64,000 nt of DNA, from positions 1 to 64,000 of the forward strand of contig CAWHGF010000001.1 in the NCBI GenBank assembly GCA_963828825.1. The letters are read 5' to 3'. The position numbers and the translations under genes were made by a program. The notes beneath the pieces were generated by a model. That model made no database searches. It saw nothing but the letters and a program-made list of their open reading frames with translations, and was not told the DNA's origin. Below are positions 18,264 to 30,033 of the stretch, in pieces. The DNA is from Bog-473 sp963828825. Lineage in GTDB: Bacteria; Actinomycetota; Acidimicrobiia; Acidimicrobiales; RAAP-2. How positions within the stretch are numbered: the first letter of the stretch is position 1; the number at the start of each line of letters is the position of its first letter.

Positions 18264-19841
18264 GTGAGGGCGCTGCTGTCGGTGTACGACAAGGAAGGCC
18301 TGGTCGAGCTGGCCCAGGGTCTCTCGGACCTGGGGTGGGAGCTGGTGGCGAGCGGCAACACCGCAGCCACCCTCGGCGCTGCCGGGATCGCGCATGTCGA
18401 GGTGGCCGAGCTGACCGGATCCCCCGAGATGCTGGGGGGGCGGGTCAAGACCCTCCACCCCAAGATCCACGGCGGCATCCTCGCCGACCGGTCCAAGCCC
18501 GAGCACCTCGACGACCTGGCGACCAACGACATCGGCGCCATCGATCTGGTGGTGTCGAACCTCTACCCGTTCTCGTCCGACCCCTCGGTCGAGCTGATCG
18601 ACATCGGCGGCCCCGCCATGGTGCGTGCGGCGGCCAAGAACCACGAGCACGTCGGCATCCTGACCGCACCGTCCGACTACCCGGTCGTGCTGGAGGAGCT
18701 GCGCGCCTCCGGCACGCTCTCGGCCGCCACGCGCCGCCGGCTCGCCCGGGCCGCCTTCGCCCACACCGCCGCCTACGACGCGGCGATCGTCGCCTGGCTG
18801 GACGCCGGAGGACCGACCCCGGTCGCGGCGCTCCAGGGCGCCACGGCCGCCGACCTCGAGGAGGCCGACCTGTCGGCGGTCCTGCCGCCGACGCTGCACC
18901 TCACGCTCGAGCGCACCGACGTGCTGCGCTATGGCGAGAACCCGCACCAGCGCGGCTCGCGCTACCGCGTGGCGGGGACGGCCAGCTGGTGGGACGACAT
19001 GGTCCAGCACGCGGGCAACCAGCTGTCCTACCTCAACATCTTCGACGGCGATGCGGCGTGGCGGCTGGTGCACGAGCTGGCGGCGGACGCCGGTCCCGGG
19101 GAGGTCGCAGTGGCCATCATCAAGCACGCCAACCCCTGCGGCGCCGCCGTGGCCGACGACCTCGTCACGGCGTACGAGCGTGCGCTCGAATGCGATCCGA
19201 TGAGCGCCTTCGGGGGCGTGGTCGCCATCGGGGGCGGCGTCACGGACGAGGTGGCTGAGGCCATCGCCGCCGGACCGCTGGCCGACGTGATCATCGCCTC
19301 CTCGTATACACCCACGGCACAGGAGAAGCTGATCAGCCGGCGCAAGGCCACGCGCATCTTGTCGGGGCCGCCGCCGGAGCAGGCGGTCCGTCAGTTGCGC
19401 AGCCTCGGCTCCAGCGTCCTGGTGCAGGACGTCGACGCCTTCGTCTCGCCCCGTTCGCAGTGGCGCGTCGCCACCAAGCGCGGCCCCTCCGAGGACGAGT
19501 GGAGCGATCTGGTGCTGGCGTGGCGCGTGTGCGGCCGCACCACCTCCAACGCCATCGCCGTGGTGACGGGCGGTCAGGCCGTCGGGGTCGGGGCCGGGCA
19601 GCAGTCCCGGGTCGTCGCCGCCGAGATCGCCGTACAGAAGGCGGGTGAGCGGGCCAAGGGCGGTGCGGGGGCGAGCGACGCCTTCTTCCCCTTTCCCGAC
19701 GGGCTGCTGGTGCTGGCCGACGCGGGCGTCACGGCCGTCGTCCAACCGGGCGGCTCGGTGAAGGACGATGAAGTGATCGCCGCCGCCGACGAGGCGGGTC
19801 TGGCGATGGTCATGACCGGCGAACGACACTTCCGCCACTGA
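18264..19841 (+). CDS. purH: Bifunctional AICAR formyltransferase / IMP cyclohydrolase
   Basis: Last two steps of IMP synthesis, 525 residues. The N-terminal IMP cyclohydrolase (MGS-like) domain begins ALLSVYDKEGLVELA and contains KTLHPKIHGGIL. The AICAR transformylase domain carries the active-site KHANPCGAA block, SAFGGVVA and DAFFPFPDGL, and ends GERHFRH. GTG 18264 follows purN by four bases, with AGGAGATGA just upstream. The stop TGA shares its last base with the ATG of folD (TGATG), so translation is likely coupled. Confidence 0.97.
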   Translation: MRALLSVYDKEGLVELAQGLSDLGWELVASGNTAATLGAAGIAHVEVAELTGSPEMLGGRVKTLHPKIHGGILADRSKPEHLDDLATNDIGAIDLVVSNLYPFSSDPSVELIDIGGPAMVRAAAKNHEHVGILTAPSDYPVVLEELRASGTLSAATRRRLARAAFAHTAAYDAAIVAWLDAGGPTPVAALQGATAADLEEADLSAVLPPTLHLTLERTDVLRYGENPHQRGSRYRVAGTASWWDDMVQHAGNQLSYLNIFDGDAAWRLVHELAADAGPGEVAVAIIKHANPCGAAVADDLVTAYERALECDPMSAFGGVVAIGGGVTDEVAEAIAAGPLADVIIASSYTPTAQEKLISRRKATRILSGPPPEQAVRQLRSLGSSVLVQDVDAFVSPRSQWRVATKRGPSEDEWSDLVLAWRVCGRTTSNAIAVVTGGQAVGVGAGQQSRVVAAEIAVQKAGERAKGGAGASDAFFPFPDGLLVLADAGVTAVVQPGGSVKDDEVIAAADEAGLAMVMTGERHFRH

Positions 19842-20704
19842 TGGGCGCCATCCTGCTCGACGGTGAGCCGGTCGCCGCCCGAATCCGCGCCGAGGTGGCA
19901 GATGGCATCGAGCGTCTGCGCACCGAGGGAATCCAGGTCGGCCTGGGCACCATCCTCGTGGGGGACGACGTGCCGAGTGAACGCTACGTCGCGTTGAAGC
20001 ACGAGGACTGCGCCGGCATCGGCATGTACTCGGTGGGTGAGCACCTGCCCGCCACGGCGACGCAGGCGGAGGTGATGGACGCCATCGCCGGGTTCAACGC
20101 CGATCCGAAGGTCAGCGCGTTCCTGGTGCAGCTGCCGCTGCCGCCGGGCCTCGACGAGGAGCAGGCGCTCCTGGCGGTCGACCCGGCGAAGGACGTCGAC
20201 GGGCTGCACCCCGTCAACCTGGGACGCCTCGTGCTCGGCACGCCGGGCCCACTGCCGTGCACACCGTCGGGGATCGTCGAGCTGCTGCACGCGTACGACG
20301 TCCCGGTGGAGGGACGCCACGTCGCCATCATCGGGCGCGGCGTGACCATCGGCCGGCCACTGGCCAACCTCCTCTCCCTCAAGCGCCCCGGATGCAACGC
20401 CGCGGTGACGATCGTCCACACCGGTGTCGACCCAGCCGACATGGCGGCGATGGTGCGCACGGCCGACATCGTGGTGGCGGCTGCGGGCCGGCCCCATCTG
20501 CTCACGCCGGACATGGTCAAGCCCGGAGCAGCCGTCGTGTCCGCCGGCACCAGCTTCGAAGGGAAGAGGCTGATCCCCGACGCGCACCCCGACGTGGCCG
20601 AGGTTGCGGGCTGGATCACCCCCCGCCTCGGGGGAGTCGGCCCCATGACCCGTGCCATGCTGTTGCGCAACGCGCTACGGGCCGCGGAGGCGGCAGCCCG
20701 GTGA
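19841..20704 (+). CDS. folD: Methylene-THF dehydrogenase / methenyl-THF cyclohydrolase
   Basis: Makes 10-formyl-THF, the cofactor for the two formyltransferases upstream. 287 residues. YVALKHEDC contains the Tyr-Lys active pair, VQLPLPPG and DVDGLHPVNLGRL are substrate-site segments, and GRGVTIGRPLANLL is the NAD(P)-binding loop. PRLGGVGPMT is the C-terminal family signature. It overlaps the purH stop by one base. Its own stop overlaps an ATG at 20704 that opens a 31-codon frame running into the next gene. Confidence 0.96.
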   Translation: MGAILLDGEPVAARIRAEVADGIERLRTEGIQVGLGTILVGDDVPSERYVALKHEDCAGIGMYSVGEHLPATATQAEVMDAIAGFNADPKVSAFLVQLPLPPGLDEEQALLAVDPAKDVDGLHPVNLGRLVLGTPGPLPCTPSGIVELLHAYDVPVEGRHVAIIGRGVTIGRPLANLLSLKRPGCNAAVTIVHTGVDPADMAAMVRTADIVVAAAGRPHLLTPDMVKPGAAVVSAGTSFEGKRLIPDAHPDVAEVAGWITPRLGGVGPMTRAMLLRNALRAAEAAAR

Positions 20705-20791
20705 TGGTGACGGAGGCGCTGCCCACCCAGCCCGTAGCGCCGGCGCCGGCGACACGGACGCTGTCGGCGCGCCAAACAGGGAGGGCATCAA

Positions 20792-21208
20792 GTGAGTGAG
20801 CGGGAGTACTCGGAGCGCCCCTGGGGCAATTACACGGTCCTCGATGACGACGCGCCCGATCACAAGGTGAAGCGCATCGTCGTGCACCCCGGCAAGCGGC
20901 TCAGCTACCAGCGCCACTCCAAGCGGGCTGAGCACTGGTTCATCGTCTCGGGCACGGCGACGGTGACCCTCGACGGCGGCGTGACGGAGGTGCACGCTGG
21001 GGAGGCCGTCGACATCCCCCTCGAGAGCGCACACCGCATCGCCAACGAGGGGGATACCGACGTCATCTTCATCGAGGTGCAGCGGGGCACGTATTTCGGC
21101 GAGGACGACATCGTCCGACTCGAGGACGACTTTGGACGCGTCGATGCCTCTGGGGCGGACGCCGGGAAGGGAACGGGAGGAACCGGGAAGGTCGCATCGT
21201 CGACATGA
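20792..21208 (+). CDS. Cupin protein, type II mannose-6-phosphate isomerase-like
   Basis: 138 residues, single cupin. It starts SEREYSERPWGNYTVLDD, the motif of the isomerase domain of type II PMI/GMP proteins. VHPGKRLSYQRHSKRAEHW supplies the metal-binding cupin-1 motif, and LESAHRIANEG the second. GTG 20792 has a strong AGGGAGGG nine bases upstream. The Thr/Gly-rich C-terminus overlaps metF by four bases (ATGA). Its place inside a folate operon is odd: either plain mannose-6-P isomerase or an unrelated sugar-binding cupin. The family is certain, the reaction is not. Confidence 0.85.
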   Translation: MSEREYSERPWGNYTVLDDDAPDHKVKRIVVHPGKRLSYQRHSKRAEHWFIVSGTATVTLDGGVTEVHAGEAVDIPLESAHRIANEGDTDVIFIEVQRGTYFGEDDIVRLEDDFGRVDASGADAGKGTGGTGKVASST

Positions 21209-22074
21209 CTCGCATTGCGGAGCTCCTGGCGGCGGGGCCAACGTACTCATTCGAATTCTTCCCCCCCAAGAACGACAAGGAACTGGCCACCCTCGCCCGC
21301 ACGATCGGCGAGTTGCAGCCACTGGAGCCGTCGTTCGTCTCGGTGACCTACCGCGGCGGGGCCGAGTCGCGGCAGCGCACCGTCGACCTCGTGTCCGGCT
21401 TGCTGCACACGACCAACCTCAACCCGATGGCCCACATCATCTGCGTGGCCCACACGAGGCTCGAGCTGGCCGACATCCTCGTGTCGCTGCGCAAGGCCGG
21501 CGTGGAGAACCTCATGGCGCTCGGGGGCGACCCGCCCGAGGACCCGTCCGCCGGTCCTGGCGAGCTGGCCTACGCTGCGGAGCTCGTCGAACTGGCCCGC
21601 GCCATCGGAGGCTTCTCCGTCGGTGTCGCCGCGCACCCCGCCGGCCACCCGCGCTCGCCCAACTTGCCGAGCGACCGCGACTTCCTCGCGGCCAAGCTGG
21701 CGCTGGCCGACTTCGGCGTGACCCAGTTCTTCTTCGAAGCTTCCGAGTACGAAGGACTCCTCGCCGACCTGCGCCAGCGCGGCGTGGACACACCTGTGTT
21801 GCCCGGCATCCTGCCCGTGACTTCGCTCTCCACCATGGGCCGGTTGGGCGCCATGGGCGCCGCCGCACCGGGCTGGATGGAGGATCGCCTGCGCGCCGCC
21901 GATGCGCGCGGTGGCGCCGACGCGGTGCGCAAGGAAGGCGTGGAGCTGGCCACCGAGCTCTGCTCCCACCTCCTCGATACCGGCGTGCCGGGGCTGCACT
22001 TCTACACCTTCAACACTTCGAGCGCGACCCGCGAGATCTATGCCGCGCTCGGCCTGGGTCCCGGCACCGCCTGA
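21205..22074 (+). CDS. metF: 5,10-methylenetetrahydrofolate reductase
   Basis: Flavoprotein making 5-methyl-THF for methionine synthesis, 289 residues, single (beta/alpha)8 barrel of the bacterial MetF type. YSFEFFPPKND holds the catalytic Glu, FVSVTYRGG and MALGGDPPED line the flavin pocket, FFFEASEY follows, and the C-terminus reads GVPGLHFYTFN. ATG 21205 overlaps the cupin stop, so the gene is coupled to the purN-purH-folD run. The operon probably ends here; the next gene has its own promoter. Confidence 0.96.
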   Translation: MTRIAELLAAGPTYSFEFFPPKNDKELATLARTIGELQPLEPSFVSVTYRGGAESRQRTVDLVSGLLHTTNLNPMAHIICVAHTRLELADILVSLRKAGVENLMALGGDPPEDPSAGPGELAYAAELVELARAIGGFSVGVAAHPAGHPRSPNLPSDRDFLAAKLALADFGVTQFFFEASEYEGLLADLRQRGVDTPVLPGILPVTSLSTMGRLGAMGAAAPGWMEDRLRAADARGGADAVRKEGVELATELCSHLLDTGVPGLHFYTFNTSSATREIYAALGLGPGTA

Positions 22075-22167
22075 CCCTCGTCGGAAGGTCGGCGACACCG
22101 AGGACAAGTGCCGCCAAGAAAGTCGGAGGAAGAAGCGTTCCACCCGGGGCTCCCTGCCGTTCACACC

Positions 22168-22204
22168 TAGTGGGTGTCTAGTGGGTAAATAGTGGGTATA
22201 TACT
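22168..22204 (+). promoter_or_regulatory. Three 11-bp iterons and -10 of the nucleotidyltransferase pair
   Basis: TAGTGGGT begins at 22168, 22179 and 22190, exactly 11 bases apart, with only the three bases between copies changing. The third copy runs into TATACT (22199-22204), and ATG 22212 is seven bases further. The repeats thus cover the -35 region of a probable leaderless promoter, a layout expected for autorepression by a repeat-binding antitoxin. Confidence 0.65.
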
Positions 22205-22211
22205 CCGTGCA

Positions 22212-22703
22212 ATGGCATATGTGGTGGCCCGTCCCAGAGGCCGCTTCGAGATCCGGGAGTCCGTGCACACGCCGAAGGGGCCTCGTGCCCGCACCCTGGC
22301 CAACTTCGAGCAGCTCACCGACAAGGTCCTCGACGCCGCGAGCCGACGGGCCAGCCGGCCGTTCGACGCCGACGCGGTGCGCGCCTCGGGACGCAAGGCC
22401 ATCACGTCTGTCGCCGCCCGCCGCCATTCCGGCCGGGGCCGTCTGGGCGGTGTGGCCACGCCGATTCGTCAAGGCAGGCGCCGGTTCGTCGAGTCCTCGC
22501 GTCGGATGGCTGCGGCGGTCGAATCGCGGCCGCCGCCGGCCGGCTCGACACGGGACCCCGGCGACGCCCTCATTGATCTCTTGGGCCTCGTCGCCCAGGT
22601 CTCGGCCTACAGGGCCCCGCGCCCCCAAGAGCCACTGCTGTTCCCACCCCTGGCCCGCCTGCGTGCCGAACGGGCCGCACGGACCGCCGGGGGCTCGGAC
22701 TGA
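22212..22703 (+). CDS. Basic protein of unknown function, candidate antitoxin
   Basis: 163 residues, Arg-rich, predicted helical. The N-terminus is compact (VVARPRGRFEIRESVHTPKG, then ARTLANFEQLTDKVLD) and is followed by RRASRPFDADAVRASGRKA; the C-terminus has alternating Ala/Arg helices. I recognise no named domain. The gene is preceded by 11-bp iterons and followed by a nucleotidyltransferase gene, the order seen in AbiE/MenAT-type toxin-antitoxin loci. The basic composition would fit DNA binding. No ribosome site is seen; the -10 is seven bases from the ATG. Antitoxin role is inference from context. Confidence 0.7.
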   Translation: MAYVVARPRGRFEIRESVHTPKGPRARTLANFEQLTDKVLDAASRRASRPFDADAVRASGRKAITSVAARRHSGRGRLGGVATPIRQGRRRFVESSRRMAAAVESRPPPAGSTRDPGDALIDLLGLVAQVSAYRAPRPQEPLLFPPLARLRAERAARTAGGSD

Positions 22704-22737
22704 TGGTCGGGACCGGTCATTGACCAGGACCGACCAA

Positions 22738-23319
22738 ATGGGCCACCTGGTGCCCAAAATCATCTCGCTCCACGAGATGCTCGATTCGGCCGGGGTGCCG
22801 CACCAGTTCGGCGGGGCGCTCGCGCTCGCCTGGTACCGCAACCCGAGGGCGACGACCGACATCGACGTCAACCTGACCCTGCCGCCCGAGGCGGCGGAAC
22901 CGATCCTCGAGCTGCTCGCCCGGCTCGGCGTGACGGTCGGTCCCGGGGACCGGGCTGCGATTGCCTTGGACGGGCAGGCGAGGCTGGACTGGGACGGCAC
23001 CTACCTCGATGTGTTCTTCGCCACCACGGACCTGCACCTCGAAATGGCCGAATGTGCCCGCATGGTCCGCTTCGGGCCGGTCGACATCCCGATCCTCGCT
23101 CCCGAGCACCTCATCGTGTGCAAGGTCATCTTCGACCGCCCCAAGGACTGGCTCGACATCGAGGAGATGCTCCGCTGGGGCACCGAGGTCGACCCCGCCC
23201 GGACGCTGCACTGGGTGGGCGAATTCCTCGGTCCGGATTCGGAGCAGCACACCCGCCTGGCCGGGCTGCTGTCTGCCGGGGCGGCCGGGCCCGCCGATCG
23301 CGTCAACAGGGTGAATTGA
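22738..23319 (+). CDS. Minimal nucleotidyltransferase (AbiEii/MenT-like)
   Basis: 193 residues. The nucleotidyltransferase core is readable: FGGALALAWY, then TTDIDVNL giving the GG...DxD metal triad, and a third Asp in LDVFF. LAPEHLIVCKVIFDRPKDWLDIEEML is the helical segment found in AbiEii/DUF6036-like proteins. ATG 22738 is 34 bases after the upstream stop, with an in-frame TTG at 22720 as an alternative. Toxins of this fold modify tRNA 3' ends. That function here is family inference; a non-toxic antibiotic-resistance-like transferase is the alternative. The C-terminus contains a duplicated 10-bp GTGAATTGAG (23311-23330). Confidence 0.75.
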   Translation: MGHLVPKIISLHEMLDSAGVPHQFGGALALAWYRNPRATTDIDVNLTLPPEAAEPILELLARLGVTVGPGDRAAIALDGQARLDWDGTYLDVFFATTDLHLEMAECARMVRFGPVDIPILAPEHLIVCKVIFDRPKDWLDIEEMLRWGTEVDPARTLHWVGEFLGPDSEQHTRLAGLLSAGAAGPADRVNRVN

Positions 23320-23396
23320 GGTGAATTGAGTGAACGAGTTCGTCGGTCGGCGGGACGCCGCGGCGAGGTGAATTGGGACCCCACCGCCCCGCCCCG

Positions 23397-23402
23397 TAGC
23401 AT
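23397..23402 (+). promoter_or_regulatory. -10-like TAGCAT of icd
   Basis: TAGCAT lies six bases before ATG 23409 with no ribosome site, consistent with a leaderless icd message. Confidence 0.4.
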
Positions 23403-23408
23403 CCCGGC

Positions 23409-24605
23409 ATGGCAGATCTCATCCGTATGGGCGACGACGGCACGCTCCAGGTCCCCGACGAACCCATCATTCCCTTCATCGAGGGCGACGGCACCGGGGT
23501 CGACATCTGGCCGGCCGCCAAGCTGGTCCTCGATGCCGCCGCCGCCAAGCACGGGCACACGGTCGCCTGGAAGGAAGTCCTGGCCGGCCAGAAGGCGTTC
23601 GACGAGACGGGGAGTTGGCTACCCGACGAGACCGTCGACACCTTCCGGTCGCACCTCATCGGGATCAAGGGCCCGCTGACCACGCCGGTCGGCGGCGGCA
23701 TCCGCTCCCTCAACGTGGCGCTGCGCCAGATCCTGGACCTCTATGTCTGCCTGCGCCCGGTGCGCTGGTTCACCGGCGTCCCGTCGCCGGTGGTGCATCC
23801 CGAACTGGTCGACATGGTCATCTTCCGGGAGAACACCGAGGACGTCTATGCCGGTTATGAGGTGCAGTCCGGCACGCCGGAGGCCGAGAAGCTCGCCACC
23901 TACCTGCGCGACGAGATGGGCTGGCCCATCCGGGAGGCCTCGGGCATCGGCATCAAGCCGATCTCGCCCATGGGGTCCAAGCGCCTCATCCGGGCCGCCA
24001 TCGTGTACGCGCTCGACCGCAAACGCCACTCCGTCACGCTGGTGCACAAGGGCAACATCCAGAAGTTCACCGAGGGCGCCTTCCGCGAGTGGGGCTACGA
24101 GCTGGTGCGCGAGGAGTTCTCCGACGTCGCCGTGGGCTGGGACGACTGCGACGGCGACCCGGGTGACAAGCTCCTCGTCAAGGACACCATCGCCGACATC
24201 ACGCTGCAGCAGGTCCTGACCCGGCCGTCGGACTTCGACGTCATCGCCACGACGAACCTCAACGGTGACTACCTCTCCGATGCCCTGGCCGCCCAGGTTG
24301 GAGGCATCGGCATCGCCCCGGGAGCCAACATCAATTATGTGAGCGGCCATGGCATCTTCGAGGCGACCCACGGCACGGCGCCGAAGTACGCCGGACAGGA
24401 CAAGGTGAACCCCGGCTCGGTGCTCCTCTCGGGAGTGCTGATGTTCGAGCACATCGGCTGGAACAACGCCGCCTCGGACATCGTGCACGCGCTGGAGGCC
24501 ACCATCGCGGACAAGGTCGTGACCTACGACTTCGCCCGCCTGATGGATGGCGCCACGGAGGTCAAGTGCTCCGAGTTCGCTGCGGCCATCGTCGACCGCC
24601 TCTAA
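23409..24605 (+). CDS. icd: NADP-dependent isocitrate dehydrogenase
   Basis: TCA enzyme producing 2-oxoglutarate, 398 residues, of the homodimeric E. coli-like type rather than the monomeric type common in actinobacteria. IIPFIEGDGTGVDIW opens the fold. GGGIRSLNVALRQ carries the isocitrate-binding and regulatory Ser. DLYVCLRPVRW, FRENTEDVYAGYE and VHKGNIQKFTEGAF are catalytic segments. GDYLSDALAAQVGG and THGTAPKYAG hold metal and cofactor contacts. ATG 23409 is probably leaderless. mdh follows after 60 bases. Confidence 0.96.
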   Translation: MADLIRMGDDGTLQVPDEPIIPFIEGDGTGVDIWPAAKLVLDAAAAKHGHTVAWKEVLAGQKAFDETGSWLPDETVDTFRSHLIGIKGPLTTPVGGGIRSLNVALRQILDLYVCLRPVRWFTGVPSPVVHPELVDMVIFRENTEDVYAGYEVQSGTPEAEKLATYLRDEMGWPIREASGIGIKPISPMGSKRLIRAAIVYALDRKRHSVTLVHKGNIQKFTEGAFREWGYELVREEFSDVAVGWDDCDGDPGDKLLVKDTIADITLQQVLTRPSDFDVIATTNLNGDYLSDALAAQVGGIGIAPGANINYVSGHGIFEATHGTAPKYAGQDKVNPGSVLLSGVLMFEHIGWNNAASDIVHALEATIADKVVTYDFARLMDGATEVKCSEFAAAIVDRL

Positions 24606-24665
24606 GAGACAACACAGCAGAAACCCGTCGGACAAGAACAACTGTCGGAAAGGACCACCGCCTCC

Positions 24666-25661
<996 letters not shown>

Positions 25662-25791
25662 CACTCCCGGTACGATGCGGACTTGATCCCTTCCCGCCTA
25701 ACCGGACATCAGCCGTTCGGCACCCCGATCGAGCTGCCCCGCGTCGACTCCGTCACCGGCTGTTCGCGGCCGTGAAACCGGCGCGAAACAC

Positions 25792-28358
<2,567 letters not shown>

Positions 28359-28362
<4 letters not shown>

Positions 28363-29201
28363 GCCGCACGGACGGATGGCGGCTACGGGTCTCCCACGAG
28401 ACGCGATTCGACTACGACGCCCCGGCGCGGGCGTCCTACAACGAGCTGCGCCTCACTCCACGCACCGAGCTGCGCCAGACCGCGCTCGAGACGAGAGTGG
28501 TGACGTCGCCGGCGGCTCCCCAGTACTCGTATCTCGACTACTGGGGCACCAATGTGGTGGCCTTCAACGTCGACCGCGGCCACGAGCTGCTGACCATCAC
28601 GGGCAACTCGCTCATCGATACCCAGAATTCCGAGGAGCCCGAAGACTGCACGTGGGAGGACGTCTCCGACGCTTCCATGACGATGGCTGACCATCTGTCA
28701 CATCACCTCTATACGGCCCCTGGACCAGAGCTGTTGGAGATCGCGGGGCGCCTGCAGGCGGATCGCCCGCTCGAAACGGCGCGGCGCATCATGGCTGCCA
28801 CGCACGACTCCTTGCGCTATGTGCGGGGGGTAACCTCAGTGCACACGTCCGCCTACGAGGCCTACACCGACGGGGCGGGCGTCTGCCAGGACTTCGCCCA
28901 CCTGGCGCTGGCCCTGACCAAGTCGGTCGGGCTGCCGTCGCGCTACGTCTCGGGCTACTTCCATCCCGATGCAGACGCGGCGATCGGCGAGGAGATCACG
29001 GGGGAGAGCCATGCGTGGGTCGAAGTGTGGACGGGTCGCTGGTGGGCCTACGACCCGACGAACGACTGCCCGGTGGGGGAGCGCCATGTCGCCGTCGGGC
29101 ACGGGCGCGACTACGGCGACGTTCCACCGGTCAAGGGCATCTACGCCGGCAACGCCGAGAACACCATGCGGGTGGTGGTGCGCATGGCGAGGGTCCACTG
29201 A
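28359..29201 (+). CDS. Transglutaminase-like cysteine protease family protein
   Basis: 280 residues. The N-terminal beta-rich domain (RVSHETRFDYDAPARASYN) is followed by a transglutaminase core with Cys176 in GAGVCQDFAHL, His218 in ESHAWVEVW and Asp232 in YDPTND, a complete catalytic triad. No signal peptide, so cytosolic. GTG 28359 overlaps the upstream stop (GTGA), implying coupling with the ATP-grasp/Alpha-E gene, a known conserved trio. Likely a peptidase or amidase on a peptide conjugate made by the ATP-grasp; substrate unknown. Confidence 0.92.
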
Positions 29202-29243
29202 GCGTGACGGGACCGGCGTGTCCGGCATGACGGGGGTGACCGG

Positions 29244-29921
29244 GTGGGTGACGCCGTGCTGACCAGGATGCGCATCTGGCTCCCGGACGCGCCGGGCGTC
29301 CTGGGAGCCGTGGCCGCGGAGATCGGCGCCGCCCAGGGCAACGTCGTGGGGCTCGAGGTGCTCGAACGCGAGGCGGGGGTGGCGATCGACGAGCTCGTGG
29401 TGGAGCTGCCCGACGAGCCCGGGGCGGTCGACGCCGTCTGCCGTGGAGTGCGCAACGTGCCCGGCGTCGGTGTCGAAGAGGTGACCGAGCTGATGGCGGA
29501 GGCGAAGGACCGGGAGGACACGGTCCTGGCCGCCGCCGCCGGGATCCTGCAGGCCGCCACGCCGACGGCCGCCATGAATGCGTTGACCGGTCACCTGATC
29601 ACGCTGTTCGACCTCACGTGGCTGGCGTTGGCCGACGACGAGCTGGCGGGTTTCGCCGAGGTGCACGGCGACGTCCCTTCGGTCCAGTGGGTCGCCGCCT
29701 TTGCCGAGGGCTCGCGCAGTGGAGCGGACCCGGCCAACGACACGACCGGCTCAGGCGTCTTCGTCGAACCCGTCCCCGACACGGGCTTCACCGTCTGCGG
29801 CGGCCGCCCGGCATCCATCAGGCGGCGGGAGCGACACGAGATCGCGTTGTTGGTCATGGTCGCGTCGCGCTTCATCGACGCGCTGGCCGGGCACGTCGCG
29901 CCCGAGCCGGCGTCTTGGTAG
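29244..29921 (+). CDS. ACT-domain protein
   Basis: 225 residues. The first ~85 residues form an ACT fold (MRIWLPDAPGVLGAVAAEIGA, NVVGLEVLEREAGVAIDELVVELP), a small-molecule sensor module. The rest, ALADDELAGFAEVHGDVPSVQW and RRRERHEIALLVMVASRFIDAL, resembles a degenerate GAF-like domain but is not assigned with confidence. GTG 29244 is 42 bases after the transglutaminase stop, so it may belong to that operon. Ligand unknown. Confidence 0.75.
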   Translation: MGDAVLTRMRIWLPDAPGVLGAVAAEIGAAQGNVVGLEVLEREAGVAIDELVVELPDEPGAVDAVCRGVRNVPGVGVEEVTELMAEAKDREDTVLAAAAGILQAATPTAAMNALTGHLITLFDLTWLALADDELAGFAEVHGDVPSVQWVAAFAEGSRSGADPANDTTGSGVFVEPVPDTGFTVCGGRPASIRRRERHEIALLVMVASRFIDALAGHVAPEPASW

Positions 29922-30033
29922 CCGGCCACCGGTCGACCTGCCCGCCGAGCCGACGTTCCCCATGGCCAAGGGTGGACGAACCGTCCCGTCGAGGAACTGA
30001 CGATGCGGGTACCAACGCCTAGTGTCCCCGGGC

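Noticed and set aside
23311..23375. Repeated GTGAATTG units as an operator for icd
   Set aside because: Two copies lie in the end of the transferase gene and a third is irregularly spaced; more likely local duplication.
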